Assembly (NCBI GenBank): GCA_003151535.1
Contig: PLXT01000042.1
Coordinates: 16,948-78,223, forward strand
From: Methanobacterium sp.
Lineage (GTDB): Archaea; Methanobacteriota; Methanobacteria; Methanobacteriales; Methanobacteriaceae
DNA: 61,276 nucleotides
Reading direction: 5' to 3'
Shown piece by piece: positions 45,281-53,931 of this stretch. Positions within the stretch are counted from its first letter, which is position 1, and every line of letters begins with the position of its first letter. The position numbers were made by a program, and so were the translations under genes. The notes beneath the pieces are model-generated. The model was given only the letters and a program-made list of their open reading frames with translations. It did not search any database and was not told where the DNA came from.

Positions 45281-46675
45281 TCACTTCCGCTTCTTAAACA
45301 TGAATTTTATCTCTTTTAAATCAACGCCTTTATCAATTAAACGCTTTATTTCATCTGGCTTTACTCCACTATCTAGTAATTGTTTCATAGATTCCATATC
45401 TACACCTACGGCTGCAAATATTGCATTCGTAACCCCTTCAGGGTCTGTTAATTTAATTTTTTGAGCCATTTGATGATAATCAGATATACTTAGTTCCTTG
45501 TTATATTGAGGATTTTCTTCAAGTTTTTTAATCCATCGCTTTTCAAGTTTACTAACATTCGCATTCATTTCTTCAACTGAATTATCCACTTTTGCTTTCA
45601 TAGCTTCTATTTCTACCCTGTGTTGTTCATCTCGTTCTTCCATCTGTTGTTTCAAGGTTTTGTTTTCATCTTTAAGAGTTTTATATTCTTCACTTTCGAG
45701 AGTTAAAGTTTCAGTAGGATCTATCGTGATATTGGGTAGATATTTCATATAAATTGATAATAAATGGTTTTCATTCATCATGTAATAATTATCATCTGTT
45801 CCATTTTTTAACATATGTCCTAACATAGTTTCCAGAGGTTCTCTAGGCATTCCTGCATTAGTTAAATTTGTTTTCAACCATTTTCGACCCATATGACCTG
45901 TTATTTTTCTAAAAGCATTTCCATCTTTACTCCATCCCAAACTATCACACAATCGCTCGTATATTCTTATTATGGAAACAGGTTGCATAGCTGTATTTGA
46001 TGATTTGTATTGTGTGAATAAAGGTTGGGAATCTTCCAAATTATCTCTTTCTACTCTAAGATAAGATTTAATTGCTTGTACACCTTCAGGAGATATAAAT
46101 GTTACAACTTCATTTTCATTTTTATTCCTTCTAAATTTAAGTTTACAAATATCATTTTCATCTATACCCCTTCTATATTGGCCAATAGTCAGTTTTACGA
46201 TGTCACTATTACTTAATCCACTAGAAAATTGAGTTAATATAATTGCTTTATTTTTTATTGTATTACATGCGTTTAACAATAATATTAAATCCTTTTTAGT
46301 AGGTAATTTACGATCATTGGCACGTTTAAAATTTTCTTTCTTTCCTCGACGTGCTGTAGGTGAATCTATATGATAAAATCTGAAAAATCCTCTTACATCA
46401 GATTTCCGTTTTTTAAATGTTTCTTTGGACAATTTTTCATTTTCACAAAATTGATCATAATTTATAAACCAATCATCAATGTTGCGTTCCCAAGGTGGTT
46501 TAGAGTAGTCTTTTTTGCATATTGCCAATAATTCAGTAGGTGTTTTGGACGTCGCCATACAAAATCCAGCTAATGAGTACATATACTGTCGTTGTGTCCC
46601 TTTACTTATACCATGTGCCCATTTTTTATAATATTCATCATTTAAAACATTTTCCTTTATTTCTTTAAACTTCAT
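45281..46675 (-). CDS. Tyrosine recombinase/integrase of the element
   Basis: About 464 residues from the ATG at 46675. An N-terminal SAM-like core-binding domain (about 20-120) precedes the catalytic domain: HMGR (HxxR) near 261-264, LGH near 285-287 and a Tyr pair near 297-298 as nucleophile. Where most family members have SGLR, this one has SGLSNSD, so the first catalytic Arg appears replaced. A coiled C-terminal tail (345-464) is extra. The frame runs 24 codons further up across attR into host DNA, so that extension is unlikely to be original. It should integrate and excise the element. Confidence 0.88.
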   Translation of the reverse strand: MKFKEIKENVLNDEYYKKWAHGISKGTQRQYMYSLAGFCMATSKTPTELLAICKKDYSKPPWERNIDDWFINYDQFCENEKLSKETFKKRKSDVRGFFRFYHIDSPTARRGKKENFKRANDRKLPTKKDLILLLNACNTIKNKAIILTQFSSGLSNSDIVKLTIGQYRRGIDENDICKLKFRRNKNENEVVTFISPEGVQAIKSYLRVERDNLEDSQPLFTQYKSSNTAMQPVSIIRIYERLCDSLGWSKDGNAFRKITGHMGRKWLKTNLTNAGMPREPLETMLGHMLKNGTDDNYYMMNENHLLSIYMKYLPNITIDPTETLTLESEEYKTLKDENKTLKQQMEERDEQHRVEIEAMKAKVDNSVEEMNANVSKLEKRWIKKLEENPQYNKELSISDYHQMAQKIKLTDPEGVTNAIFAAVGVDMESMKQLLDSGVKPDEIKRLIDKGVDLKEIKFMFKKRK

Positions 46676-46726
46676 AATATTATTGTATCTATTATTGTAT
46701 ATAAAACTTACCAAATAAGTGTAGTG

Positions 46727-46742
46727 TTCAGCTTTGATACAT
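46727..46742. repeat. attR, right junction of the integrated element
   Basis: TTCAGCTTTGATACAT, the partner of attL. Immediately to its right the reading frame of the flavoprotein resumes as TYQFRDYS. It lies 52 bases upstream of the chosen integrase start, the usual place for an attachment site. Confidence 0.88.
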
Positions 46743-46876
46743 ACCAATTTAGAGATTATTCAAAAATAGTAAACGAAAGATTTGATCCTATAAAAAAAGC
46801 TAAAACACGGACAGAAATATTTCCTTTGGATATGCAAAGTGCCTTCGATATGGGTGCGAGATTTGCCAGTATATAA
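46742..46876 (+). pseudogene. Flavodoxin-family reductase, 3' part
   Basis: 44 codons and a stop: YQFRDYSKIVNERFDPIKKA, then RTEIFPLDMQSAFDMGARFA. This is the usual C-terminus of the flavoprotein family to which the gene at 26529 belongs. Codon phase is preserved across the junction: the ACA of attL is followed by TAC here. There is no start codon, so the piece is silent unless the element excises. Confidence 0.92.
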
Positions 46877-46938
46877 TTTTTTTTGATTTAGTATGATTCT
46901 AAAAAAAATATGGGATATGACCCCATTTTGTTATACAG

Positions 46939-47628
46939 TTATGATGTGGAGTTAATTTTATCTTCTTTTATTTGTCCATCAAGAAAATATACACTCCTTT
47001 GTGCCTTAATAGCCACATTATTTTCGTGTGTTACCATTATTAATGTTACATTCTCCTTTTTATGTATATCTAATAGTAATTCCAGGATGATATCGGATGT
47101 TTTTGAGTCAAGAGCACCAGTAGGTTCATCTGCAAGTATAATTGAAGGATGGTTGACCAATGCCCTTGCTATGGCTACACGTTGTCTTTCACCTCCTGAA
47201 AGTTTGGTTGGTTTCTGGTTAATTTTATCTGCCAGGTTAACTGATTTTAACATCTTCAATGCACGTTCTTCCATCTCTTTATCTGGGATGTTGGTTTCTA
47301 TTAGAGGTGTTTGAACATTTTCAAGTACTGTTAGATTTGGTATCAGATTGTGAAGTTGAAAAACAAATCCTATTTTATTTAATCTGAATTTGCTTAAATC
47401 TTCCTTCTGCATTAGATCCATACCTGCAACAGTTATAGTGCCTTCATCTGCTTTGTCTAATGCACCGATCATATTTAGAAGGGTGGATTTTCCAGATCCT
47501 GAAGGTCCTATTATAGCTATGCTTTCACCTTTTTTAATTTCAAGATCTATCCCATCTAATGCTTTGATGACTCCATTTTCGTAAGTTTTTTTGAGATCTT
47601 TGATTTCAATGATATTTTCATTATTCAT
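46939..47628 (-). CDS. ABC transporter ATP-binding protein (LolD/MacB type)
   Basis: About 229 residues. Walker A GPSGSGKST, signature LSGGERQRV, Walker B IILADEPTGALD and the switch His in VTHENN are typical of the LolD/MacB/FtsE branch. The ATG at 47628 follows GGAGG inside the end of the permease gene and overlaps it by eight bases; the frame's earlier start would overlap much more. With the permease it forms a mechanotransmission-type ABC system that extrudes or extracts substrates at the outer membrane face. The substrate is unknown. Confidence 0.93.
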   Translation of the reverse strand: MNNENIIEIKDLKKTYENGVIKALDGIDLEIKKGESIAIIGPSGSGKSTLLNMIGALDKADEGTITVAGMDLMQKEDLSKFRLNKIGFVFQLHNLIPNLTVLENVQTPLIETNIPDKEMEERALKMLKSVNLADKINQKPTKLSGGERQRVAIARALVNHPSIILADEPTGALDSKTSDIILELLLDIHKKENVTLIMVTHENNVAIKAQRSVYFLDGQIKEDKINSTS

Positions 47629-48805
47629 AGCGCAAAGCCTCCGTTGGGGATAGTCTACTAGCACGATATGCGGGGTAAATTCCTCCTATTATTCCAAGGA
47701 ACAGTGCAACACCTATACCTTTAAGTATGAGCCAGACTGAAAATGATGGAGTTATTCCTCTTAGGACGTGGGTAAGGGTTATGACTTCCACTATTCCAAC
47801 TGCAATTGCTAAACCAACAACTATGGCTATAAGTGCCAGTACAAGAGATTCTCCTATTATCATGACTAATATTCTTCTTTGGGTCCATCCTATTGCCCTT
47901 AAAACACCAATTTCTCTTGTTCTTTCATTAACGGCTTTCATCATGGTAACAATTACAACTATACCACCAATTAAGATAGCAAGTAGTGAAACGGCCCAGG
48001 CACCTGAACTAATAACTTGAAGTCCGTTGTTCATTCTATTAATTCCTGAAAGGGATGTTGATGTTGATAAATCGTTTGGATATTTCTGTTGAATTGCAGA
48101 CGATAAGGTACTGGCATCAGTTCCATTACTGGCCTTAACTAGAATTAATGAAACCTGTCCAGTGTCTCCTGTGAGATTTTGTAGGTCAGATAATGACATA
48201 ACAATTCCCCTATCATCCATGAAGTTACCAGTTTCATAAATTCCAGTTATCTGGAAGGTCTTATTGGAAATGGTTACTGTATTACCAATAGTTTTGTTAA
48301 GTGTTTGTGCTTCACTTTGACCTATAATAACCTGATTTGCACCTGAAAATGCAGATCCATTGGTTATAACTATGTCGTCCATGCTCAGATCACTACTGTC
48401 TATTCCTATAATGTTGGTCATTGATCTGAAATCTGCTCCAAAAGTACTGCTGTTGGTGCTACTGGTTGTGTTGTTACCAAGATTGGTTGATGTACGTAAA
48501 ACACCTAATGCACTATCAACTCCACTAATTTGTTGGATCTGCCCTATGGTGGACTGATTAACTAACTGATCACCACCAAAACCTCCACCAGCCCCACTTG
48601 GCCCATTTCCACTATTACTACTGTTAACAACAGAGAAATCAGCTGCTCCTGCTGTTAATGCATTTTGAGCTGATTCTGATAGATCGTCGGTAATTAAACC
48701 AAGTCCCACCACAGCTGCAACACCTATTGCAATACCAATTACAGCAAGTATGCTTCGCGATTTATTTCTGAAAATATTTTTCAATATTAAACTTCTGAAT
48801 TTCAT
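47621..48805 (-). CDS. ABC transporter permease (MacB/FtsX type)
   Basis: 394 residues. One N-terminal membrane helix (about 15-40), a long extracytoplasmic MacB-PCD domain (about 45-265) with a Gly/Ser/Asn-rich loop near 65-80, then three membrane helices of the FtsX domain with the typical MKAVNERTREIGVLRAIGWTQRRI and the end IGGIYPAYRASRLSPTEALR. It pairs with the ATPase gene that overlaps its 3' end. It is the first gene of a two-gene operon just outside the integrated element. Confidence 0.93.
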   Translation of the reverse strand: MKFRSLILKNIFRNKSRSILAVIGIAIGVAAVVGLGLITDDLSESAQNALTAGAADFSVVNSSNSGNGPSGAGGGFGGDQLVNQSTIGQIQQISGVDSALGVLRTSTNLGNNTTSSTNSSTFGADFRSMTNIIGIDSSDLSMDDIVITNGSAFSGANQVIIGQSEAQTLNKTIGNTVTISNKTFQITGIYETGNFMDDRGIVMSLSDLQNLTGDTGQVSLILVKASNGTDASTLSSAIQQKYPNDLSTSTSLSGINRMNNGLQVISSGAWAVSLLAILIGGIVVIVTMMKAVNERTREIGVLRAIGWTQRRILVMIIGESLVLALIAIVVGLAIAVGIVEVITLTHVLRGITPSFSVWLILKGIGVALFLGIIGGIYPAYRASRLSPTEALRYE

Positions 48806-49301
48806 GATTTCCTCCGATAACTTTAATCAATCCATTGTTAAGTGGTATATATCTATTTAAGCACAATTTGTACCTTATTTACACCCAAATTTATACCAAA
48901 ACATAGATAATATAATAATTAACTTAAAAAAAGTATGAAGTATATTGGGAAGAGTTTTCTAGATTAGTTTCTATTAACCACGAAGAGACTATAAAATAAA
49001 CAAATAAAAAAAAACCTACCCTAAAAGTCACTCTACATATCTAATCCCAACAGTGAACTACAACAAATCCTCCTTCAAACAATAAAACCATTGGGTAAAT
49101 CTAGTTGCAATATGATACTGTAAAGAAGGTTTTGAGTGATAATACAATCATTTCAAATCAAAGATCCTACTAAAGATGATCTGGAATCAGTTGTCGGGTC
49201 TGAGAACCATTTCTATTATCAAAGAATTTTATGTGACCGCAAGGTATATTCACTAATTATTTTTTAAAACTTTATATGATGTATCATAAAGATTTAGACT
49301 A
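48806..49301. other. Intergenic with a possible 43-residue ORF
   Basis: 496 bases. A frame from GTG at 49136 to 49267 begins IIQSFQIKDPTKDDLESVV and continues ENHFYYQRILCDRKVYS; AAGAAGG lies six bases before the GTG. It may be a small gene or the remnant of a larger one. The left part carries the ABC permease promoter. The right end has the promoter of mntP; no ribosome binding site is obvious there. Confidence 0.35.
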
Positions 49302-49841
49302 ATGAATTTTATAATAATTTTATTCATAGCAGTGGGTCTGGCTATAGATGCATGTGTGATTTCGATTTCAAAGGGCATGGTTCATAAAACAACTGTGAAA
49401 CAAGCATTGATTATAGCTTTGTTGTTTGGAGTATTTCAGGGTGGAATGACTGTAATAGGATGGTTATTAGGAATACCTATCCAAAACATTGTTTCAACAT
49501 TTGCTCCATGGATCGCATTTATTTTAATATCTATTATAGGTATTAAAATGATTTACGAGTCCTTTTTAGATGACGAGCCAAGCAGTGATTTTTCTTTAAA
49601 AGAGATAACAGTACTGGCAATAGCAACCAGTATCGATGCTTTTGTTGTGGGAATTTCATTTGCAATAATAAATACTCCAGTAATAAATCCAGCCATCATA
49701 ATAGGTACAATAACTTTTATATTATCATTTATTGGTGTTTATCTGGGCAAAAGATTGGGTCATTTATTCGGTCAGGAAATAGAAATTTTAGGCGGGATCA
49801 TATTAATAGGAATAGGTATATTCATTTTAATAGGCTACTAA
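49302..49841 (+). CDS. mntP: Manganese efflux pump MntP
   Basis: A 179-residue membrane protein with six hydrophobic segments and two-fold repeats: GLAIDACVISISKGM in the first half and ATSIDAFVVGISFA in the second carry the conserved Asp residues of the MntP family, which exports manganese from the cytoplasm. The length matches the family norm. ATG at 49302 is the only early start. It stands alone. No manganese riboswitch-like structure was picked out upstream. Confidence 0.92.
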   Translation: MNFIIILFIAVGLAIDACVISISKGMVHKTTVKQALIIALLFGVFQGGMTVIGWLLGIPIQNIVSTFAPWIAFILISIIGIKMIYESFLDDEPSSDFSLKEITVLAIATSIDAFVVGISFAIINTPVINPAIIIGTITFILSFIGVYLGKRLGHLFGQEIEILGGIILIGIGIFILIGY

Positions 49842-50010
49842 GAGGATTTAAATCATCTTATTATTCCACATATAGATATTTTTTAAATTATTTAACATGA
49901 AAAATTATTGATTGTGAGTATCAATTATTGATTTAAAAAAGAAGTTCAGAGTGTAATGTTTCTGATACTTAAAACATAGAATATGCTGAGATCATTAATA
50001 AAATATAAGA

Positions 50011-50640
50011 CTATTTTTTTATTTGAGCGGTAGCAATAAAAGCATTTGTACCGGCGTGTTCATATTCTATTGATATGAATCCTGCTTCTTCAAGTAATTT
50101 ACGGATATCTGATTCGGGATATATTTTAACATCTCCACTTCTACTTAATTTGAAGTATAAATTAACTAGCTGTCTGAGTGGTGTTGGAGTATATGGATCT
50201 GCAATTAAGAGCATTCCATCTTGTTGAAGAACTCTTCTAATTTCTGCTAGAACCTTTTCTGGATGTGGATAGTGATGAAAGGAATCTGTGCAAATGACCA
50301 TGTCAAATTTATCATTATCAAATGGCAGCTCTTCAGAATCACCTACTTTTAAATCCGCTTTATCACCAAGTTTAATTCTTGCTATATTCAACATTTTTGG
50401 TGTAAGATCAGCACCTGAAATTTGGACATCATATCTAGTAGAAATTAATTTTAACAGGTTTCCTGTTCCACATCCTACATCAAGTAGATTATTAAACGAT
50501 AGTACATCTAACTTGTTTATCACACTTTCGTAGAGGGATCTGGCATGCTTTCCTTTATTTCCAGAATCGTATTTCTCAGCTTGTTTATGGAACTTTTCAC
50601 GTGATTCTATTTTATAATCTTCAGCATCTTTTTTTAACAT
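50011..50640 (-). CDS. Class I SAM-dependent methyltransferase
   Basis: A 209-residue cytoplasmic enzyme with motif I LLDVGCGTGNLL (near residue 59), motif II-like ISGADLTPKML, motif post-I DLKVGDSEELPF and motif IV FDMVICTDSFHHYPHPEKVL. This is the Methyltransf_11/25 (UbiE-like) branch. The substrate cannot be told. It is a single gene flanked by 170 and 325 bases of non-coding DNA. Confidence 0.9.
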   Translation of the reverse strand: MLKKDAEDYKIESREKFHKQAEKYDSGNKGKHARSLYESVINKLDVLSFNNLLDVGCGTGNLLKLISTRYDVQISGADLTPKMLNIARIKLGDKADLKVGDSEELPFDNDKFDMVICTDSFHHYPHPEKVLAEIRRVLQQDGMLLIADPYTPTPLRQLVNLYFKLSRSGDVKIYPESDIRKLLEEAGFISIEYEHAGTNAFIATAQIKK

Positions 50641-50965
50641 ATTTGTAGCTCCGTTTATTAACTTGATAATTTTAACTTAAATTTAAAAATAATTGTTGTA
50701 TGATACCGTTTTTATTTAGATATGCTTCTAAAATATTATGATATTATCAAAATATTTATGAACATTCTATTTAGTATTCCCTAAGGTTTTTATAATATTC
50801 TCTTATTGTAATAAATATAACTATAGTTCTCCAAAGGTGTATTAAAATACTCAATTGGTCTATTTTATATACTTGTTTTTATAATATAAAATATTGTAAG
50901 TCAATAAATTTATTCCAAAAAAAATCGTATCTGATGTCTAAAAATTAGACAAGGAGGAATAACAG
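50641..50965. other. Intergenic, no gene seen
   Basis: 325 bases of AT-rich DNA between the methyltransferase start (minus) and the small membrane gene (plus). It should contain two divergent promoters. AGGAGGAATAA at about 50952-50962 is a strong ribosome binding site for the next frame. Confidence 0.5.
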
Positions 50966-51142
50966 ATGGAAAGATCCAAATTTGCTGAAAATGCTAAGAG
51001 TTTCTACCTCGCAGGTTTTCTAATAATTTTATTTGGATTAATTCATATTGATACATTTTATAATATTTTATAATATTCAATAATTGGAGTTGGATTAATA
51101 ATTGTGTGTTTGGGAATTCTTGAAACCTTAAAATCTATTTGA
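50966..51142 (+). pseudogene. Small two-helix membrane protein with an in-frame stop
   Basis: After an excellent AGGAGG site, ATG at 50966 opens a 35-codon frame (ERSKFAENAKSFYLAGFLII, then IDTFYNIL) ending in TAA at 51071. The same frame continues without shift as YSIIGVGLIIVCLGILETLK to TGA at 51140. Together this is a typical 58-residue two-helix membrane protein split by one nonsense codon. Either the first helix alone is made or the gene is dead. Function unknown. Confidence 0.6.
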
Positions 51143-51176
51143 AATATGATTATGGACTCAGTTAAGGTGATGACAT

Positions 51177-51449
51177 ATGTATGAAGTACACGAAAAAACA
51201 AGAGAGCCTGTTATAGAGTTATTTATGAAAATTGATGGAAGAATTGAATGTGCAATTGAACAGATAATCAAAGATAAAACTGTACCCGAACAGGATATTG
51301 AAAGGTTAATAAAGGATAAAGAACATTTATTAAAAATCTTTGAGGGAAAAACAGGAAAATCCAGAGAAATACAGTATGAGAATGTTTGGAGTGCAAACAA
51401 TTTAATAAATAAAATAGATTATATCCTAGATTTGAATAATAAAAAATAA
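51177..51449 (+). CDS. 90-residue helical protein, unknown
   Basis: A soluble, charged, mostly helical protein (KIDGRIECAIEQIIKDKTVP, then IERLIKDKEHLLKIFEG). AAGGTGATG lies just before the ATG at 51177. It follows the broken two-helix membrane gene by 35 bases and may once have been cotranscribed with it. No domain was recognised. Confidence 0.6.
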   Translation: MYEVHEKTREPVIELFMKIDGRIECAIEQIIKDKTVPEQDIERLIKDKEHLLKIFEGKTGKSREIQYENVWSANNLINKIDYILDLNNKK

Positions 51450-51545
51450 AAAAAGGTATAAACGTATATGACTGTTAATTAAACAGATCACAGTCTAAAT
51501 AATTTGCATTAAGTAGATACAAAAATATTGAATCGTAGAATAATT

Positions 51546-52367
51546 CTATTCCTTTTGATTGTTTTCATCGATCTTTTTCTCGAGGTTATCCACCTTATCA
51601 AGCAGTTCATCAATCTTTTCCTCGTAATCCATAACCTTTTTTTCAACCTTATCCACAGCTTTACTACTTTCTTTTCTAAATAAATCAATGAATGAGTAGG
51701 CTAATGTGGCTGTAACCAGACTCACATATCCCATACCACTTAATATCATAATTATTCCAATTATCCTACCTGCAAGTGTTATAGGTACAATATCACCGTA
51801 ACCAACTGTTGTCATAGAAACTATTGCATACCACATAGCAGATTCATAGTTAGGAACTTCAGGATTTACACTTCTTTCGACTATGAAAAATAGAAATGAT
51901 CCAATAACCAGAACTAAGAGTAAAAAAACTGTTGCATAGTCTAATTTTGTTTTAGACGGGTATTTCCGAACCTTACTTCCAGTTATTAAAAGGACTTTAA
52001 TTAGTGCATAATATCTTAAAATTACCAACAACCAAATTATATTCAGAAAACCAAATAATTCGAACACATTAAAACTAATAAATGTAAAAGGTATGATTGC
52101 AATAATATAAACCCAATTCTCTTTAATAAACTGCCAATTACTGTTATTCTCTCTATCTTTTCTTATCCTAAATACTATGAAATCAACAAAGATTAAAACA
52201 GCCACTATCAAGTCAAATCTGCCTACATTGTTAATGGATGAATGCATTATCCCGACTGCAAATCCTGCAATCATTAAACTCATAATTAAGATATCTACAA
52301 CTATAAAAACAGATAAGACCGATTCAAAAATTACCTGATAATGTCTTTGCATTGTTTCAACCTTCAT
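51546..52367 (-). CDS. Voltage-gated-type potassium channel
   Basis: 273 residues with six hydrophobic segments, the last two around a pore helix and the selectivity filter TVGYGD (near residue 190). The fourth segment region has few positive charges, so voltage sensing is doubtful. A C-terminal coiled coil (about 225-273, rich in Glu/Lys/Asp) probably helps tetramer formation. It lets potassium pass the membrane. It stands alone, far from the Trk genes. Confidence 0.9.
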   Translation of the reverse strand: MKVETMQRHYQVIFESVLSVFIVVDILIMSLMIAGFAVGIMHSSINNVGRFDLIVAVLIFVDFIVFRIRKDRENNSNWQFIKENWVYIIAIIPFTFISFNVFELFGFLNIIWLLVILRYYALIKVLLITGSKVRKYPSKTKLDYATVFLLLVLVIGSFLFFIVERSVNPEVPNYESAMWYAIVSMTTVGYGDIVPITLAGRIIGIIMILSGMGYVSLVTATLAYSFIDLFRKESSKAVDKVEKKVMDYEEKIDELLDKVDNLEKKIDENNQKE

Positions 52368-52736
52368 CTAAGTCCGTTAAATTGTTTTATATTTTTATAA
52401 AACTAATTAAATCTTATAAAACCCTATTTAACTTCAAAAAATTTTCTTTAATCTATTGAATTATATTACAATGAAATATATTAAATTATGGGATATTATC
52501 GTAAAATTAAAACAAATAAATTATTCAATATTTATTAAAGTTTTTAGTGGGGCGGTATTTAACATAAAATCTGTTGTTGAGGTGGTTTAAAATAGGATTT
52601 GTGTGTTATTATGTAAGTAAATTAAATTTTTGGATGTTTAAAATAGATACCTTTAAAAATAACATTATAGTTGATGTTCTGGTTTCTAAAAATTTATATA
52701 ATTCAATATGAAATTTGAAAAATAAATTAATGTGAA
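52368..52736. other. Intergenic, no gene seen
   Basis: 369 bases between the potassium channel start and the 3' end of the broken secreted protein. AT-rich, with one GGGGCGG patch near 52551. No frame or hairpin was named. Confidence 0.5.
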
Positions 52737-53029
52737 TCACATCAACGAGGAATTAAACCGGAAGGTAATATTTTTTCCTAGTGTTCCAGGATAATAACCA
52801 GTTGATGTTGAAGAAAATTGATTATCTGTCCCTGATGTGTTCAATATATTCAAAACACTCACACATTATTTGTAACTGTTGATAAAGTTTGATTCATAGA
52901 AGATACTTCAGATACATTATAGTTGTAGGTTGCAATATTTTGCGAGTTTAACCCGTACACCGCTGCAGCTACAATTAATAAAGCTACAAAAAAAGTTATT
53001 ATAATCTCGTTTTTAGTTTTTCTTCTCAT
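52737..53029 (-). pseudogene. Pilin-like or anchored small protein with a frameshift
   Basis: From ATG at 53029 the frame encodes RRKTKNEIIITFFVALLIVA, a basic start and a single hydrophobic helix like an archaeal pilin or anchor, then NYNVSEVSSMNQTLSTVTNN, and stops at 52859. A two-base change in the TGTG run there restores a frame that continues SVLNILNTSGTDNQFSSTST, then GTLGKNITFRFNSS and stops at 52737. The joined protein has about 97 residues. TTG ten codons earlier is another possible start. Function unknown. Confidence 0.45.
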
Positions 53030-53285
53030 TTTATCGAGTTTAATATTATGTTCCCACAATCATATGTAATTTTTGTTAGTTTAATATGCTTATAAAACTC
53101 ATAATAAAGAACTTAACAAGCATAAAAATGAACAAAATCATATAAAATTAAGGGTTTTGAATGAATTTATAATAAAAGAAGTTCAATGTTTTTTTAATAA
53201 GACATACATACAATAATGGATAAAAAAATAAGATTAATAGAATTTGAGAATTATTAGAAATTTATTTAATATTTCCCAAATATCC

Positions 53286-53789
53286 CTAGGGTGCTTCATT
53301 AGTTTCTTTTAATATCTTAATAAAGAGTTCTCGAGGTTCTTTAAAAGTCTTATCCTTTTTAATAGCTTTTTCAAGCAATTCTTTAGCATCATCATATTGC
53401 TTAAGGTTGTAGTGGCCTTGAGCTTTTAAGAATAATCCATATCTATAAAAATCATCCTTAAATGGATAAGCTTCCAAGAATATCCTGAAGGTTTCAACTG
53501 CTTCCTCGTATCTCTCTAACATCAATAGAACATATCCTTTGTTGTACAGGGGCATGCTAATACCTGGATCTAAATATCCTACCCTCTGGAAACAATCCAA
53601 AGCTTTAGAATATTCTTTAAGTTCCATGAAGGCAACTCCTTTATCATTCCATGCTGGAAGGTACATTTCATCAATTTTAAGTGCTTTGTCAAAAAATTCT
53701 ATTGCCTTCTTACTCTCTCCTTGTCCAAGATAGGACATGGCCTGTTCATAGAACATCTCAATTTCTTCATTGGTCATATAACTCACCAC
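53286..53789 (-). CDS. TPR-repeat protein
   Basis: A 167-residue soluble protein of about four tetratricopeptide repeats; the clearest reads GESKKAIEFFDKALKIDEMYLPAWNDKGVAF and the next starts ELKEYSKALDCFQRV. TPR arrays bind partner proteins, and the partner is unknown. A second ATG follows five codons after the first. It is divergent from the Old Yellow Enzyme gene, with 140 bases between. Confidence 0.88.
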   Translation of the reverse strand: MVSYMTNEEIEMFYEQAMSYLGQGESKKAIEFFDKALKIDEMYLPAWNDKGVAFMELKEYSKALDCFQRVGYLDPGISMPLYNKGYVLLMLERYEEAVETFRIFLEAYPFKDDFYRYGLFLKAQGHYNLKQYDDAKELLEKAIKKDKTFKEPRELFIKILKETNEAP

Positions 53790-53931
53790 ATACTATTGAT
53801 CATAAACTCGTTTTAATGATTATCTAATAATTAATCGTAAAATTATTTAAATTAATATATCAAACTATAATTAGTTGATTAGTATTATAAATGTTTTATC
53901 AAAATTTATTACAGAAAAACAGGTGATTTAT

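Larger units (their letters stand above)
27024..46742. mobile_element. 19.7-kb integrated plasmid-like element with defence cargo
   Basis: Bounded by 16-bp near-identical direct repeats and inserted in a flavoprotein gene whose two halves flank it. It encodes a tyrosine recombinase at the right end, a P-loop replication-type ATPase with a small DNA-binding-like protein upstream, a type I restriction-modification operon, a UvrD-like helicase, a TPR-HEPN protein, a DUF3892 protein, a zinc-ribbon membrane protein and a decayed TATA-binding-protein gene. Most genes point left; only the replication pair and a few small frames point right. No capsid, terminase, tail or conjugation gene was recognised. 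Several genes are decayed, so the insertion is not very recent. Confidence 0.88.

Noticed and set aside
27024..46742. Prophage or provirus
   Set aside because: No capsid, portal, terminase, tail or lysis gene could be recognised. A plasmid-like integrative element fits better.
46676..46747. Upstream extension of the integrase frame (24 codons)
   Set aside because: It runs across attR into host DNA, so these codons exist only after integration. The ATG at 46675 is the more likely start, though it lacks a strong ribosome site.
49100..49301. yybP-ykoY manganese riboswitch upstream of mntP
   Set aside because: The conserved loop sequences of that riboswitch could not be found in this AT-rich stretch.
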